Source: Paraburkholderia caffeinitolerans (GTDB taxonomy: Bacteria; Pseudomonadota; Gammaproteobacteria; Burkholderiales; Burkholderiaceae). Taken from it: a DNA stretch of 64,000 bases. The stretch lies in NCBI RefSeq assembly GCF_902859945.1, contig NZ_CADIKL010000016.1:62001-126000 (forward strand). Direction: 5' to 3'. Position 1 is the first letter of the stretch. Each line of letters opens with the position of its first letter. Position numbers and translations under genes: made by a program. The notes beneath the pieces were generated by a model, which did not search any database, was not told where the DNA came from, and saw only the letters and a list, made by a program, of their open reading frames with translations. This document shows positions 1 through 7,882 of this stretch, piece by piece.

Positions 1-395
1 AACAACGTGACGCCATCCTGAAGATCATGACCGGTCAGGATACCGAACCATTCGCCACGATGTTTGCGGTCTACTCGTCGACGATCGAGCAGGCGTTCGA
101 GCCGATCTTCACGAAGATCGATTTCGAAGCCGATGTCGATGCGAGGCGTGGCCGGGTTCATGTCGAAGGGGTCTTCGACATCGTCGGCGAGCCGATTCGT
201 AATCCGGTGACCGGCGCCGAGCATCGCGTGCGCATCGACTTGCCGCACGGTTTCGAATACGAAATTGCTGAAAACGGTTCTGGCTCGGGCCGCTCGCAAG
301 GCAATATCGCGCTGCAACTGGACGGCACGTATGCCCAGTTCGCGCACCTGCACCTGAACAACCAGGGGCCGATCCGGCATCGCGCCGCCGTATGA
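1..395 (+). CDS. DUF1326 domain protein, C-terminal part
   Basis: The reading frame is open from the left edge (frame starting at base 3), so the gene begins upstream and only about 130 C-terminal residues are visible. The segment reads as the end of a DUF1326 protein: a KIMTGQDTEP stretch, then VDARRGRVHVEG and IRNPVTGAEHRVRIDLPHGFEY. DUF1326 proteins have no assigned biochemical function. The stop codon overlaps the start of the following DUF2182 gene (ATGA type), so the two are almost certainly co-translated. The DUF1326-DUF2182 pairing is known from other proteobacteria, where a metal-related role has been suggested only by annotation. Confidence 0.85.
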   Translation, partial: QRDAILKIMTGQDTEPFATMFAVYSSTIEQAFEPIFTKIDFEADVDARRGRVHVEGVFDIVGEPIRNPVTGAEHRVRIDLPHGFEYEIAENGSGSGRSQGNIALQLDGTYAQFAHLHLNNQGPIRHRAAV

Positions 396-1123
396 ACCCC
401 GTCGTTAGCTGGCGTGGCCGTGTGGTGACGGCGCCCGGCATTGCTGGCGTCGTCGGCATCGCCGGGGGGGTGGCGGCGTCGTGGTACTACGTGTGGACCG
501 GGGCAGGAACCGGCATGTCGGCGCTGGCCATGACCGCGGCGACGCTGTTCCCGCATCGGCTCGCGAGCGCCGGCAGCATGGCAATGTCACTGCCCGCGGT
601 AATCGTCATGTGGTGGATCATGATGATCGCGATGATGACGCCCAGCGCTTTGCCGCTGATCCTGCTGTATCGGCGTGTTATCCGGCATCGAGGCTCACCG
701 GAATCGCATGCCGCCGTTCTCTCGTTGTATCTTCTGGCCGGCTATCTCTGCGCGTGGCTCGCGTTTTCGATTGGCGCGTCGTGGCTGCAGATGATCCTGC
801 AACCGCGCGGTCTCATTTCGGCGATGATGCTTTGGTCGAAGAGTGCCGTTCTTTCCGCGATCATTCTCGCGGCGGCCGGAATTTATCAATTCACGCCGTT
901 CAAGCGCGCTTGTCTCGAGCAGTGCCGCTCGCCGGTCAATTTCCTGATCGGGTATGGGCGCTCTGGCGTTGCGGGTGGTTTCCTGCTCGGCGTGCGCCAC
1001 GGGATGTACTGCGTCGGCTGCTGCTGGCTACTGATGGCGCTGCTGTTTGTCGGCGGCGAACGCATCGGTCACGCGCTGGGCGTGGTGCTGATCGTGTGGG
1101 CTGGTGCGACGCTGCTGGTCTAA
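392..1123 (+). CDS. DUF2182 integral membrane protein
   Basis: This 243-residue protein has several hydrophobic segments. The DUF2182 signature is visible as a Met-rich helix (VMWWIMMIAMMTPSA, about residue 70) and a late MYCVGCCWLLM helix with clustered cysteines. The Met and Cys residues inside membrane helices explain why this family is labelled 'predicted metal-binding', but no transport or enzymatic role is established. It overlaps the upstream DUF1326 gene by four bases and is probably its partner in the inner membrane. The start is fixed by that overlap. Confidence 0.85.
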   Translation: MNPVVSWRGRVVTAPGIAGVVGIAGGVAASWYYVWTGAGTGMSALAMTAATLFPHRLASAGSMAMSLPAVIVMWWIMMIAMMTPSALPLILLYRRVIRHRGSPESHAAVLSLYLLAGYLCAWLAFSIGASWLQMILQPRGLISAMMLWSKSAVLSAIILAAAGIYQFTPFKRACLEQCRSPVNFLIGYGRSGVAGGFLLGVRHGMYCVGCCWLLMALLFVGGERIGHALGVVLIVWAGATLLV

Positions 1124-1141
1124 GTGATGCGCCGCGCAAGG

Positions 1142-1552
1142 CTATAGCACCGCACGCCGGCGGTGCGCTTCGGCCAGGCGCTCGATGGCCCTGCAAGCCT
1201 TGTCGATCTCTTGGGTCTTGTCGAAGAAATAATGTGCACCCGCAGCCTGGCAGGCTTCGCGAAAGGGTTGGCCCGATTGATTGGTCAGCACCAGGGTGAC
1301 GACCGGCGGCCCGCGGCGGGCGAGAGACGATATCAACTCGAGCCCGCTTGCGCCCGGCAAGCGCAAGTCGGTAATCACGACAGCGGGGCGGCACGCCGCG
1401 ATGCACCTTAGTGCAGTCTGGATGTCCTCTGCTTCGCCGACCACGCGGACCCCGTCGATCGTATGGAGCAGCGCCGCGATCCGGCGGCGCAACGATGCCG
1501 AGTCTTCGACGAGGAAGACGGTCAGTTCTTTCGGTGAGGCGTTCGCGTTCAT
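1142..1552 (-). CDS. Receiver-only response regulator
   Basis: This 136-residue protein is a stand-alone phosphoacceptor (REC) domain. It has the acidic pair in VFLVEDS, the phosphorylated Asp in VVITDLRLPG, the switch Thr in VLTNQ, and the conserved Lys in YFFDKT. There is no DNA-binding or enzymatic output domain, so it would act by protein contact or as a phosphate sink. It is convergent with the DUF2182 gene and shares its orientation with the NarL-type regulator upstream, so it may belong to the same signalling cluster. Its partner cannot be told from sequence. Confidence 0.85.
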   Translation of the reverse strand: MNANASPKELTVFLVEDSASLRRRIAALLHTIDGVRVVGEAEDIQTALRCIAACRPAVVITDLRLPGASGLELISSLARRGPPVVTLVLTNQSGQPFREACQAAGAHYFFDKTQEIDKACRAIERLAEAHRRRAVL

Positions 1553-1675
1553 GTGCCGAAGTATCGTTTCCGCCGTCGTGCAATGAAATCGGCGGCGGTT
1601 GAACTTCGGGTAGGTGAAACGGAAGTCGTGTAGGTGGATTCCTACCCGATCAGCATAGAAGCAGGCATCCGCGCG

Positions 1676-1720
1676 CAGACCGGGTCGCGTCAGACCGGGT
1701 CACGCTAGACCGGGTCGCGC
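1676..1720. repeat. Short tandem repeat, three 15-bp units
   Basis: Three adjacent 15-bp copies of (c/t)agaccgggtcrcgy run into the 3' end of the response-regulator gene; the last unit overlaps its stop codon. The repeat is GC-rich and lies in the short gap between two same-strand genes. It may be a slippage product. No protein-binding role is evident. Confidence 0.6.
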
Positions 1721-2367
1721 TAGACCTCGTCGTTATCGTCGAACAGCTTGTGGCGCATCGCATAGCGCACGAGCGCCGCCTCGTGCGGCACGCGCATTTT
1801 TTCGAGGATGCGCGTCTTGTAAGTGCTGACCGTTTTCGCGCTCACGCAGAGCGCCTGGGCGATTTCCGTAATGGTCTCGCCGGCGGCCAGGCGGCGGAAC
1901 ACGTCGAATTCGCGGTCGGAGAGACGCTGGTGTGGCAGCGCGTCGGCCGGCTCGTTCAGGCTCTGGGCGAACTGCTCGGCCATCGCGAGGCTCACGTACA
2001 CGCCGCCCGCTGCTACCTTGGTGACGGCTGAAACCAGTTCCGCGCCGGCGCTTTCCTTGGTCAGATAGCCGGACGCGCCGGCCTTGAACGCCCGCACCGC
2101 GTACTGCTGCTCGGCGTGCATGGTCAGCACGAGAATGCGCAGTTCGGGCTTTTCCTCCTTGATCTGCTTGATCAACTCGACGCCGTTGCGTCCCGGCATC
2201 GACAGATCGAGCAGCAGCACTTGTGCCGGAGTCGAGCGGATCAGCGCGATCGTGCTCACGCCGTCGCGCGCCTCGCCGGCCACGTCGAATCCGCTGGCGT
2301 TCTGCAGGATATGGCGTAGACCGTCACGCACGAGCGCGTGGTCGTCGGCGATCAAAACTTGGGTCAT
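1720..2367 (-). CDS. LuxR/NarL-family response regulator
   Basis: A 215-residue two-domain regulator: an N-terminal receiver (MTQVLIADDHALVRDG, phospho-Asp in VLLLDLSMPG, switch Thr in VLTMHA, Lys in YLTKES) and a C-terminal GerE/LuxR helix-turn-helix (LSDREFDVFRRLAAGETITEIAQALCVSAKTVSTYKTRI). The open frame extends far upstream, but the ATG used here has a GGAGG ribosome-binding site and starts exactly at the receiver fold. It is divergent from the histidine-kinase gene 148 bp away, whose HisKA_3 type is the usual partner of NarL-class regulators, so the two probably form one two-component system. The signal is unknown. Confidence 0.93.
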   Translation of the reverse strand: MTQVLIADDHALVRDGLRHILQNASGFDVAGEARDGVSTIALIRSTPAQVLLLDLSMPGRNGVELIKQIKEEKPELRILVLTMHAEQQYAVRAFKAGASGYLTKESAGAELVSAVTKVAAGGVYVSLAMAEQFAQSLNEPADALPHQRLSDREFDVFRRLAAGETITEIAQALCVSAKTVSTYKTRILEKMRVPHEAALVRYAMRHKLFDDNDEV

Positions 2368-2514
2368 GAGTGGATGTCCTCCAGCTGTGCCGCTGGTTGC
2401 GGGAAAGTCATGCGATGGCTGTGGCGAGTCGTTGTGGGTAAAGGCCGCTGCTGGTAATCCTGTTGCCAGGGGGCAGTATGCAATAGTTGCCTTGGACGTG
2501 CATCCTCTGCTCAA

Positions 2515-4152
2515 ATGCATTCTCCCGATTCTTTTCCAGGCAGGCGCATGGGTCGCGATCGAGACGACGGCAACCAGATGTTTCTTTCGACCTTGCCCGC
2601 AGGGCGCAGCGAGCGGCGGCTCGCGCTCACGGTGATCCTCGTGAGCTGTGGGCTGTTCGCGGTGCTTGCGCCGTTTGCGCAGCGTCCGCTGCCCGTGGTG
2701 GGGGCGTTCATCCCGATCTACGAATCGGCGCTGGTGATGAACGACCTGATTACGGCCATGCTGCTGTTCGGCCAGTTCAATTCGTTGCGCTCGCGCGCGC
2801 TGCTCGCACTCGGCAGCGGCTATCTCTTCACCGCTGGCATGACCATTGCGCATGGCCTCACGTTCCCGGGCCTGTTCGCACCCGCCGGGCTGCTAGGCGC
2901 CGGCCCGCAGAGCACCGCGTGGATCTATATGTTCTGGCACGCGGGTTTCCCGTGCTTCGTCACGGCATATGTGCTGCTCGGCAAGACCGCTCACGGTGAG
3001 CGCCGCGCCATGCCGGGGCGTTCCGCGCGCGCATCGATCGCAGGGTGCGTGCTGGCCGTGACGGCGCTCGTCTGCGTCCTGACCGCCTTCGCCACAGTGG
3101 GCAAGGCTCTGCTGCCCGATCTCCTCGTGAGCGGGCACTTTACCTCGGCGTACCGCTGGGTGATCGGCGCGGTATGGCTGGCGAGCCCGCTCGCGCTCGC
3201 CATGCTGTGGCGGCACGGCAAGCGCACCGCGCTCGACATGTGGCTGATGGTCGTGATGGTGGCGTGGATGATCGACATCGCGCTCGCTGCGATGCTCAAC
3301 CATGGGCGCTTCGATCTCGGGTTCTATGCAGGGCGGATATACGGACTGCTGGCGGCGAGCTTTGTGCTGATCGTACTGCTGGTCGAGAGCGGCACGCTCT
3401 ATGCGCGGCTTGTCGCGCTCACGCGCCGCGATATGCGCAGGGATATGCGCGAGCGTATGCGAGTGAAAGAACTCGAGCATCTGGGACATCTCTCGGCGGG
3501 CATTCAGGCGGCGCGCGAGGAGGAGCAAAAGCGCATCGCGCGCGAGTTGCATGACGATCTCGGGCAGAGGCTGACCGCGTTGAAGATCGACCTGACGATG
3601 CTCGAAAGCGATCTCGACGACCGCGTGATGGCGCCGGTGCTGCGCGGGCGGGCGCGCTCGATGATGACGCTGATCGACGAAACCGTGAGGTCGGTGCGCC
3701 ATATCGCGGCGGGGCTGCGCCCGACCGTGCTCGACGACCTCGGGCTTGTGCCGGCGCTAGAGTGGCTCGCCGGCGATTTCGAAAGCCGCAATGGGATCGT
3801 GGTGGATCTGCTTATCGACATCGACGATCTGAATTTCGATTCGGCTGCTGCCACCGCCGTGTACCGGATCGTCCAGGAGGCGCTCACGAACATTGCGAAA
3901 CACTCGGAGGCCACCGAAGTGCAGGTCGAGGTCGTGCTGGATGGCGATGCGTGCCGGGTCGGGGTGGCCGACAACGGGCGCGGCACGGCAGTCAGCGCGA
4001 TGCACAAGGAGCAGTCGTTCGGTTTGCTCGGCATTCGCGAGCGGGTCCGGCAATTGAACGGCGCGGTGTCGGTCGATACGGCGCCGGGCGAAGGATTTCG
4101 CTTGTCGGTCAGCTTACCGGTGAGTGCACTGAATCGCGAGGAAGCAACGTAG
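2515..4152 (+). CDS. MASE4 membrane sensor histidine kinase (HisKA_3 type)
   Basis: Residues about 20-290 form a multi-helix membrane domain beginning FLSTLPAGRSERRLALT, typical of the MASE4 sensor family. A HisKA_3 dimerisation domain follows with the phosphorylated His near residue 346 (ARELHDDLGQRLTALKIDL), then a HATPase_c domain (ALTNIAKHSEATEVQVEV, DNGRG). This is the NarX/DegS class, which phosphorylates NarL-type regulators such as the divergent neighbour. The start is uncertain: ATGs at 2515, 2548 and 2578 are in frame with no decisive ribosome site, and family members usually begin near the 2578 Met. The 3' end overlaps the convergent flhC gene by 44 bp. Confidence 0.9.
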   Translation: MHSPDSFPGRRMGRDRDDGNQMFLSTLPAGRSERRLALTVILVSCGLFAVLAPFAQRPLPVVGAFIPIYESALVMNDLITAMLLFGQFNSLRSRALLALGSGYLFTAGMTIAHGLTFPGLFAPAGLLGAGPQSTAWIYMFWHAGFPCFVTAYVLLGKTAHGERRAMPGRSARASIAGCVLAVTALVCVLTAFATVGKALLPDLLVSGHFTSAYRWVIGAVWLASPLALAMLWRHGKRTALDMWLMVVMVAWMIDIALAAMLNHGRFDLGFYAGRIYGLLAASFVLIVLLVESGTLYARLVALTRRDMRRDMRERMRVKELEHLGHLSAGIQAAREEEQKRIARELHDDLGQRLTALKIDLTMLESDLDDRVMAPVLRGRARSMMTLIDETVRSVRHIAAGLRPTVLDDLGLVPALEWLAGDFESRNGIVVDLLIDIDDLNFDSAAATAVYRIVQEALTNIAKHSEATEVQVEVVLDGDACRVGVADNGRGTAVSAMHKEQSFGLLGIRERVRQLNGAVSVDTAPGEGFRLSVSLPVSALNREEAT

Positions 4153-4681
4153 GGCGGGGCGGTTTGGCCTTCGCGGGCTTGCCCGCGCGTGAAGGCGGCT
4201 GGCAAATCGCACAGACCTTGCCCGCCGGCGCATCGTATTTGTGGATCACGAACTTGCCCGCGCAGCGGCGGCATGAAGTCAACTGCAGGATCCCGCCCTT
4301 GAAGAAGCGCACCAGCGTCCAGGCGCGCGTCAGATCGAGCTGCATCTCGAGATCGTTGTGCGCGCAGTGTTCCCGATACAGGCGAAATCCCTTGGTGAGC
4401 GCGTCGAGATGCGAGCAGCCCGCCGAGTCCTTGAGAAACACATAGGTGTTGTAGAACAGCGAGGCGTGGATGTTGGCCTGCCACGTCATGTACCAGTCGG
4501 CGGACGACGGCAACATCCCCTTCGGCGGCGATTCCCCCTTGATCTCGTGGTAGAGCCGGATCAGGCGGTCGCGCGGCAGTGCCAGTTCGCTTTCGAGCAC
4601 CTGCATCCGTGCGCCGAGTTCGATCAGTGCACTGGCGCGCACCACTTCCCGTGCATCTTCAATGATGCTGATTTTGGCCAT
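4109..4681 (-). CDS. flhC: Flagellar master regulator FlhC
   Basis: The 190-residue product is close to the 192 residues of E. coli FlhC and follows its plan: an N-terminal helical part (SALIELGARMQVLESEL, LPRDRLIRLYHEIKGESPPKG) and a C-terminal zinc site with two CxxC pairs (SCRRCAGKFV and CAICQPP). FlhC binds FlhD as a hetero-hexamer and activates class II flagellar promoters through sigma-70. The in-frame ORF is longer, but this ATG follows flhD by 17 bp and fits the family start. The last codons overlap the 3' end of the convergent histidine-kinase gene, an unusual arrangement. Confidence 0.93.
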   Translation of the reverse strand: MAKISIIEDAREVVRASALIELGARMQVLESELALPRDRLIRLYHEIKGESPPKGMLPSSADWYMTWQANIHASLFYNTYVFLKDSAGCSHLDALTKGFRLYREHCAHNDLEMQLDLTRAWTLVRFFKGGILQLTSCRRCAGKFVIHKYDAPAGKVCAICQPPSRAGKPAKAKPPRPTLLPRDSVHSPVS

Positions 4682-4698
4682 GGCTCGCTCCGGTCCTG

Positions 4699-5016
4699 TC
4701 ACGCGAACTGTTCGGCGGGCTGGCCCGCGAGCAGCACGGCCGCATGCGTGCGCGCGACATCGATGTGCTTCGCGGGCGTCGCCAGCACCGACAGCATCTG
4801 ATGGTCGTTGATCCGGAAGAAGCACAGCAACTGATTGCAGGCCGCGAGCTTGACGATTTGGGCCAGCGTCAGGCCGGCCAGCAGGTCGGCCACCCGCTCG
4901 GACAGGCCGAGCCGAAACATGCCCGCTGCGCGGTCGTCGCGCAGCAGGCGCTGCGCAAGCGCGAGGTAGGACAGATTGAGTTCCTGAATGGATTGCAGAG
5001 TTTCGGCGCTGTTCAT
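4699..5016 (-). CDS. flhD: Flagellar master regulator FlhD
   Basis: A 105-residue all-helical protein with the FlhD pattern: a MNSAETLQSIQELNLSYLALAQRLL start, a GMFRLGLSERVADLLAGLTLAQIVKLA core and a Cys-bearing NQLLCFFRINDH segment. It is the first gene of the flhDC operon. No motA/motB, che, fli or flg genes are in the window, whereas the main flhDC copy of Burkholderia normally sits beside mot/che genes. This pair may therefore be a second, dedicated copy. Confidence 0.92.
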   Translation of the reverse strand: MNSAETLQSIQELNLSYLALAQRLLRDDRAAGMFRLGLSERVADLLAGLTLAQIVKLAACNQLLCFFRINDHQMLSVLATPAKHIDVARTHAAVLLAGQPAEQFA

Positions 5017-5198
5017 GATGTTTCCCGCTCAAGGGCCACTTCGATATGTCCCGGCATCCGGCTGGCGATGGCGCGATCGTGTGTCGCTCGGGTGACGGAA
5101 GTATTGCTTTGGCGGGGGGTAAATGAAATCAGCGGCCAGCGAACTTGATGTAGTCGCAACAGCATGTCTGTCAGCGTTTTCCTACATAGATAGACACA

Positions 5199-7136
5199 TC
5201 AGGGCGTCCAGCGATACACCGTGATGCTGTTGCCCTTGACGTTGTTCTTCGTGACGACGTACTCGCCGGTCGAGCGAAGATAGGCCCGGATGCCGTACAT
5301 CGAATCGATGGCGCTGCTGGCGTCCACGGTGGCGGGACGGGTGTTGACCAGCGTGGCGTCGAGCTTGCCGGTCGTGAGGCTGAAGGCGTCGATATTCGGC
5401 CTGGCCGGCCCGCTGATGCCGCTGAACCAGTAGCCGACGAACAGGTAGTTGCCGGCCGCATCGATCGCCTTGGCGCCGGTGCTGGGCAGCTCGATCACGG
5501 GATTGGGCACGGTGGTGTTGCCCGCGAGCCAGCCGTGATACACCTCGATGCGCGTGCCGATCGCCGTCCAGTCCGTGCTCCCGGCGATGCCCTGGGCGAG
5601 GAGCATGGTGTCGCTATCGGCGAGGTAGACGATGCGCGTCAGCGGCTCGATGCTGGCGGGAATGCGGATGGGGACGCCGGCTTCCCAACTGGGCTTGCCG
5701 CTGGCGTCGAAGCCGGTCAAGGGGTAGTGGTAGATATTGCCGGTCTTGTCCAGGCCTGCCCACACGCCTCCTTTGCTGTCGATGCTGAAACCGTGCGTGA
5801 CCCGCAGGCTGGTCTGGAACGCGGGGCCGGGAATCGATGCATCCGGAATGGCGATATAGCCGTTTGCCGCGTTGAAGTGGAAAAAGTAGAAGATCGGCGG
5901 ATTCTGGCCGGACGCCACGAGAATCCGGTTCGCGCCGACGGCGACAAGTTGCCCGAAATGCTCGTCGCGCTGAGTGTCGTTGATGTTGATGCGCGGGTCC
6001 GATGGGTACGCAAACGGATCGACCGTGTTCGCGACGAAGGTGCCTCCCGCGCTGCCCGAGTAAATGTTGGTGCCGCCATAGAACAGCGTGCCGTCGGTGG
6101 CCGGGTCCGGGGCCGCGACGCCCTCGAAGTTCAGGGATTGAAGCGTCCAGCGCAGGGCGCCGGCAGGGTCGTACGCTTGAACGTCGGTGCCGCCGTCGCG
6201 GCCCAGGTCCCAGCTGCCGCCCCACGGGTTATTGAGCACGTAGAGGTTGCCCGCGGTGTCCTTGCCGATGCCCGCGACGCGGGTGAAGCGCTGCGCGCCG
6301 ACTTGGCCTTTGATGCCCTTGGTGGTGTCGAGATAGCCGCCCCGCACGCCAAATGTGCCGGCCAGCGTGGGCGTGCGCGAAAGGGTGTAGCGCTTGATGT
6401 TCATGTCGGGACCTTCGTCCCCGACCATGAGCTGCCCCGACGATGCGTCGAAATAGAGCGCCGACGGTCGCGAGCCTCCAGGCAGCCGGATGGTGTTCAG
6501 CAGCGCGCCGGCCGGGCTGAAGCCGACGACCGCGCCCTCGCTCTTTTGTGCGACCCAGACATTGCCGGCGCGATCGAGCGCGAGCGCGCCCGGGCTTTGG
6601 ACCCCGATGTCCCGCTGCCAGACCCCGTTGGTGGTGAAGACCCGTACGCGATTGCCATAGAAGTCGCTTGCATAGAGGAGCGAGCCCGCCGTGGCGAGCC
6701 CGGTGACCACATCGACCCGAGGCTGGTTGTTCGCCGCGCTGACTTGAATGAGCAGGTCGCGAGCCTTGGTGGCGCGGTTGTATCGTCCGACCGCGCCGCT
6801 TCCGTACGACGTGCTGTATTGCAGCGCCGCGAAGATCGACGTGGTATTGCCCGTGATCGCGCTGCCCTGAAATTCGCCGTGCGAGCCGATCGAGCCGAGG
6901 CTCTTGCCGTTTTGATAGATCGCGACGCCGCCCTCGTACTCGTCCCACATGGACGACGTATAGATGACGCCTTCGGGCGAGACCCACATGGAGCGCGCGG
7001 TGTTGCCCACGTGTGCGGCGAGGGTGCCATAGGTGTTGGCGATCCAGTCGGTGGCGTTTTGCGCTTGAACGGAAGGCGCGACGACCGCGATGGCAGCGGC
7101 GAAGAGCGCAGCATGAATGCGTGTTCTTTCGAGCAT
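5199..7136 (-). CDS. Secreted NHL/beta-propeller-like protein
   Basis: This protein of about 645 residues has a clear signal peptide (MLERTRIHAALFAAAIAVVAPSVQAQ). The ATG at 7136 has a GGAG site and puts the signal at the N-terminus; an earlier in-frame start exists but would bury it. The mature part contains repeated blade-like motifs with aromatic, Gly and Asp residues (VDVVTGLATAGSLLYASDFYGNRVRVF, ALALDRAGNVWVAQKSEGAVVGFSPAG, VAGIGKDTAGNLYVLNNPWG), as in NHL/SMP-30-type propellers. No catalytic residues are recognisable. It is monocistronic and probably periplasmic or extracellular; the function is unknown. Confidence 0.75.
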   Translation of the reverse strand: MLERTRIHAALFAAAIAVVAPSVQAQNATDWIANTYGTLAAHVGNTARSMWVSPEGVIYTSSMWDEYEGGVAIYQNGKSLGSIGSHGEFQGSAITGNTTSIFAALQYSTSYGSGAVGRYNRATKARDLLIQVSAANNQPRVDVVTGLATAGSLLYASDFYGNRVRVFTTNGVWQRDIGVQSPGALALDRAGNVWVAQKSEGAVVGFSPAGALLNTIRLPGGSRPSALYFDASSGQLMVGDEGPDMNIKRYTLSRTPTLAGTFGVRGGYLDTTKGIKGQVGAQRFTRVAGIGKDTAGNLYVLNNPWGGSWDLGRDGGTDVQAYDPAGALRWTLQSLNFEGVAAPDPATDGTLFYGGTNIYSGSAGGTFVANTVDPFAYPSDPRININDTQRDEHFGQLVAVGANRILVASGQNPPIFYFFHFNAANGYIAIPDASIPGPAFQTSLRVTHGFSIDSKGGVWAGLDKTGNIYHYPLTGFDASGKPSWEAGVPIRIPASIEPLTRIVYLADSDTMLLAQGIAGSTDWTAIGTRIEVYHGWLAGNTTVPNPVIELPSTGAKAIDAAGNYLFVGYWFSGISGPARPNIDAFSLTTGKLDATLVNTRPATVDASSAIDSMYGIRAYLRSTGEYVVTKNNVKGNSITVYRWTP

Positions 7137-7310
7137 GGCTGATGCGCTCCATAGGGTGACGCAGCTATGAACATAGACAGCGCATGATGTCTTTACAAGC
7201 ACACGAATTTTTTTATGCGATCTGGCTCGGCAGATAATAAGGATATCGAATAATTAGCTTTGGAATTAAATTATGGGAGGAAACGTCTCGTGCGCAGTGG
7301 CATTGTTATT

Positions 7311-7327
7311 TTTTCATATTGCGAAAA
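7311..7327. promoter_or_regulatory. Operator-like palindrome, copy 1
   Basis: TTTTCATATTGCGAAAA is an interrupted inverted repeat (TTTTC, 7-bp centre, GAAAA). A closely similar site follows 83 bp downstream. The form resembles IclR-family operators, but no IclR gene is adjacent, so the binding protein is a guess. Confidence 0.35.
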
Positions 7328-7393
7328 GATATCGCGTATGCCAGAAAAATCTGCGGCAATGCAACATAAGCGCATTGCGTATCGGCGAATGGC

Positions 7394-7410
7394 GTTTCAT
7401 ATCGCAAAAC
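7394..7410. promoter_or_regulatory. Operator-like palindrome, copy 2
   Basis: GTTTCATATCGCAAAAC repeats the design of the upstream site (TTTCATATyGCrAAA core). The pair lies between divergent promoters and would suit a repressor that bridges two operators. Confidence 0.35.
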
Positions 7411-7556
7411 GATTCGCCTATGTCGTTGAAATTTATGAATTTTCTTATTCTTATTTTCTGACGATTTAAGGCCGCGGGCAAAATTTGTCCCGATACTCTC
7501 TATCCATGGCGAACGTTCGCGCGTTCCGGAATTTTCTAAACCTGTGGAGAGACGAG

Positions 7557-7793
7557 ATGTTGCATGTCTATATAGAACCCGTGCCGAAGGGGCAGTGGGG
7601 CCCCATTGATGGATACCGCATTGAAACCCAGGATGGGACGAAGCTCTCGGGGGAACTGCTTCGTTCAGAGAGACTTGCGGTGAGCGAGGCCAGGCTGCAC
7701 GGCTACGTGCCGCTGCTTGCCACGGTGCGCATACCGGACAAGGCCGTTGCGGAGCACTGGAAGCCCGCTGACAAAGCACTTGTATCGGTTTGA
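7557..7793 (+). CDS. Small conserved hypothetical protein
   Basis: A 78-residue soluble protein beginning MLHVYIEPVPKGQWGPIDGY. The ATG is preceded by a purine-rich GGAGAGACGAG site; a longer frame upstream lacks one. The middle (YRIETQDGTKLSGELLRSERLAVSEARLHGY) suggests a small alpha/beta fold, and the pattern of a QWGPIxGY strand followed by an acidic or basic helix is one I associate with short uncharacterised Burkholderia proteins. No catalytic or metal-binding motif is seen. It is monocistronic and convergent with the EgtB-like gene. Confidence 0.6.
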   Translation: MLHVYIEPVPKGQWGPIDGYRIETQDGTKLSGELLRSERLAVSEARLHGYVPLLATVRIPDKAVAEHWKPADKALVSV

Positions 7794-7882
7794 CCGGCGA
7801 TGCGGATACGGCTTACCCGCGCGCACTTCAATCCCGCATGGGCGCGAAGTGCGCGTTTCGCGTCAGCCCGTGCTTTTTATGC

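Larger units (their letters stand above)
7137..7556. other. AT-rich intergenic region with paired operator-like sites
   Basis: This 420-bp gap between the beta-propeller gene and a small divergent gene is much more AT-rich than its surroundings. It contains two related palindromic sites, listed separately. Two overlapping short frames around 7260-7470 have no ribosome site and a composition that follows the AT content, so I do not call a gene. Confidence 0.6.

Noticed and set aside
7260..7469. Short plus-strand frames in the AT-rich gap
   Set aside because: Two overlapping frames with no ribosome site; their amino-acid make-up simply reflects the AT content, and the operator-like palindromes explain the DNA better.
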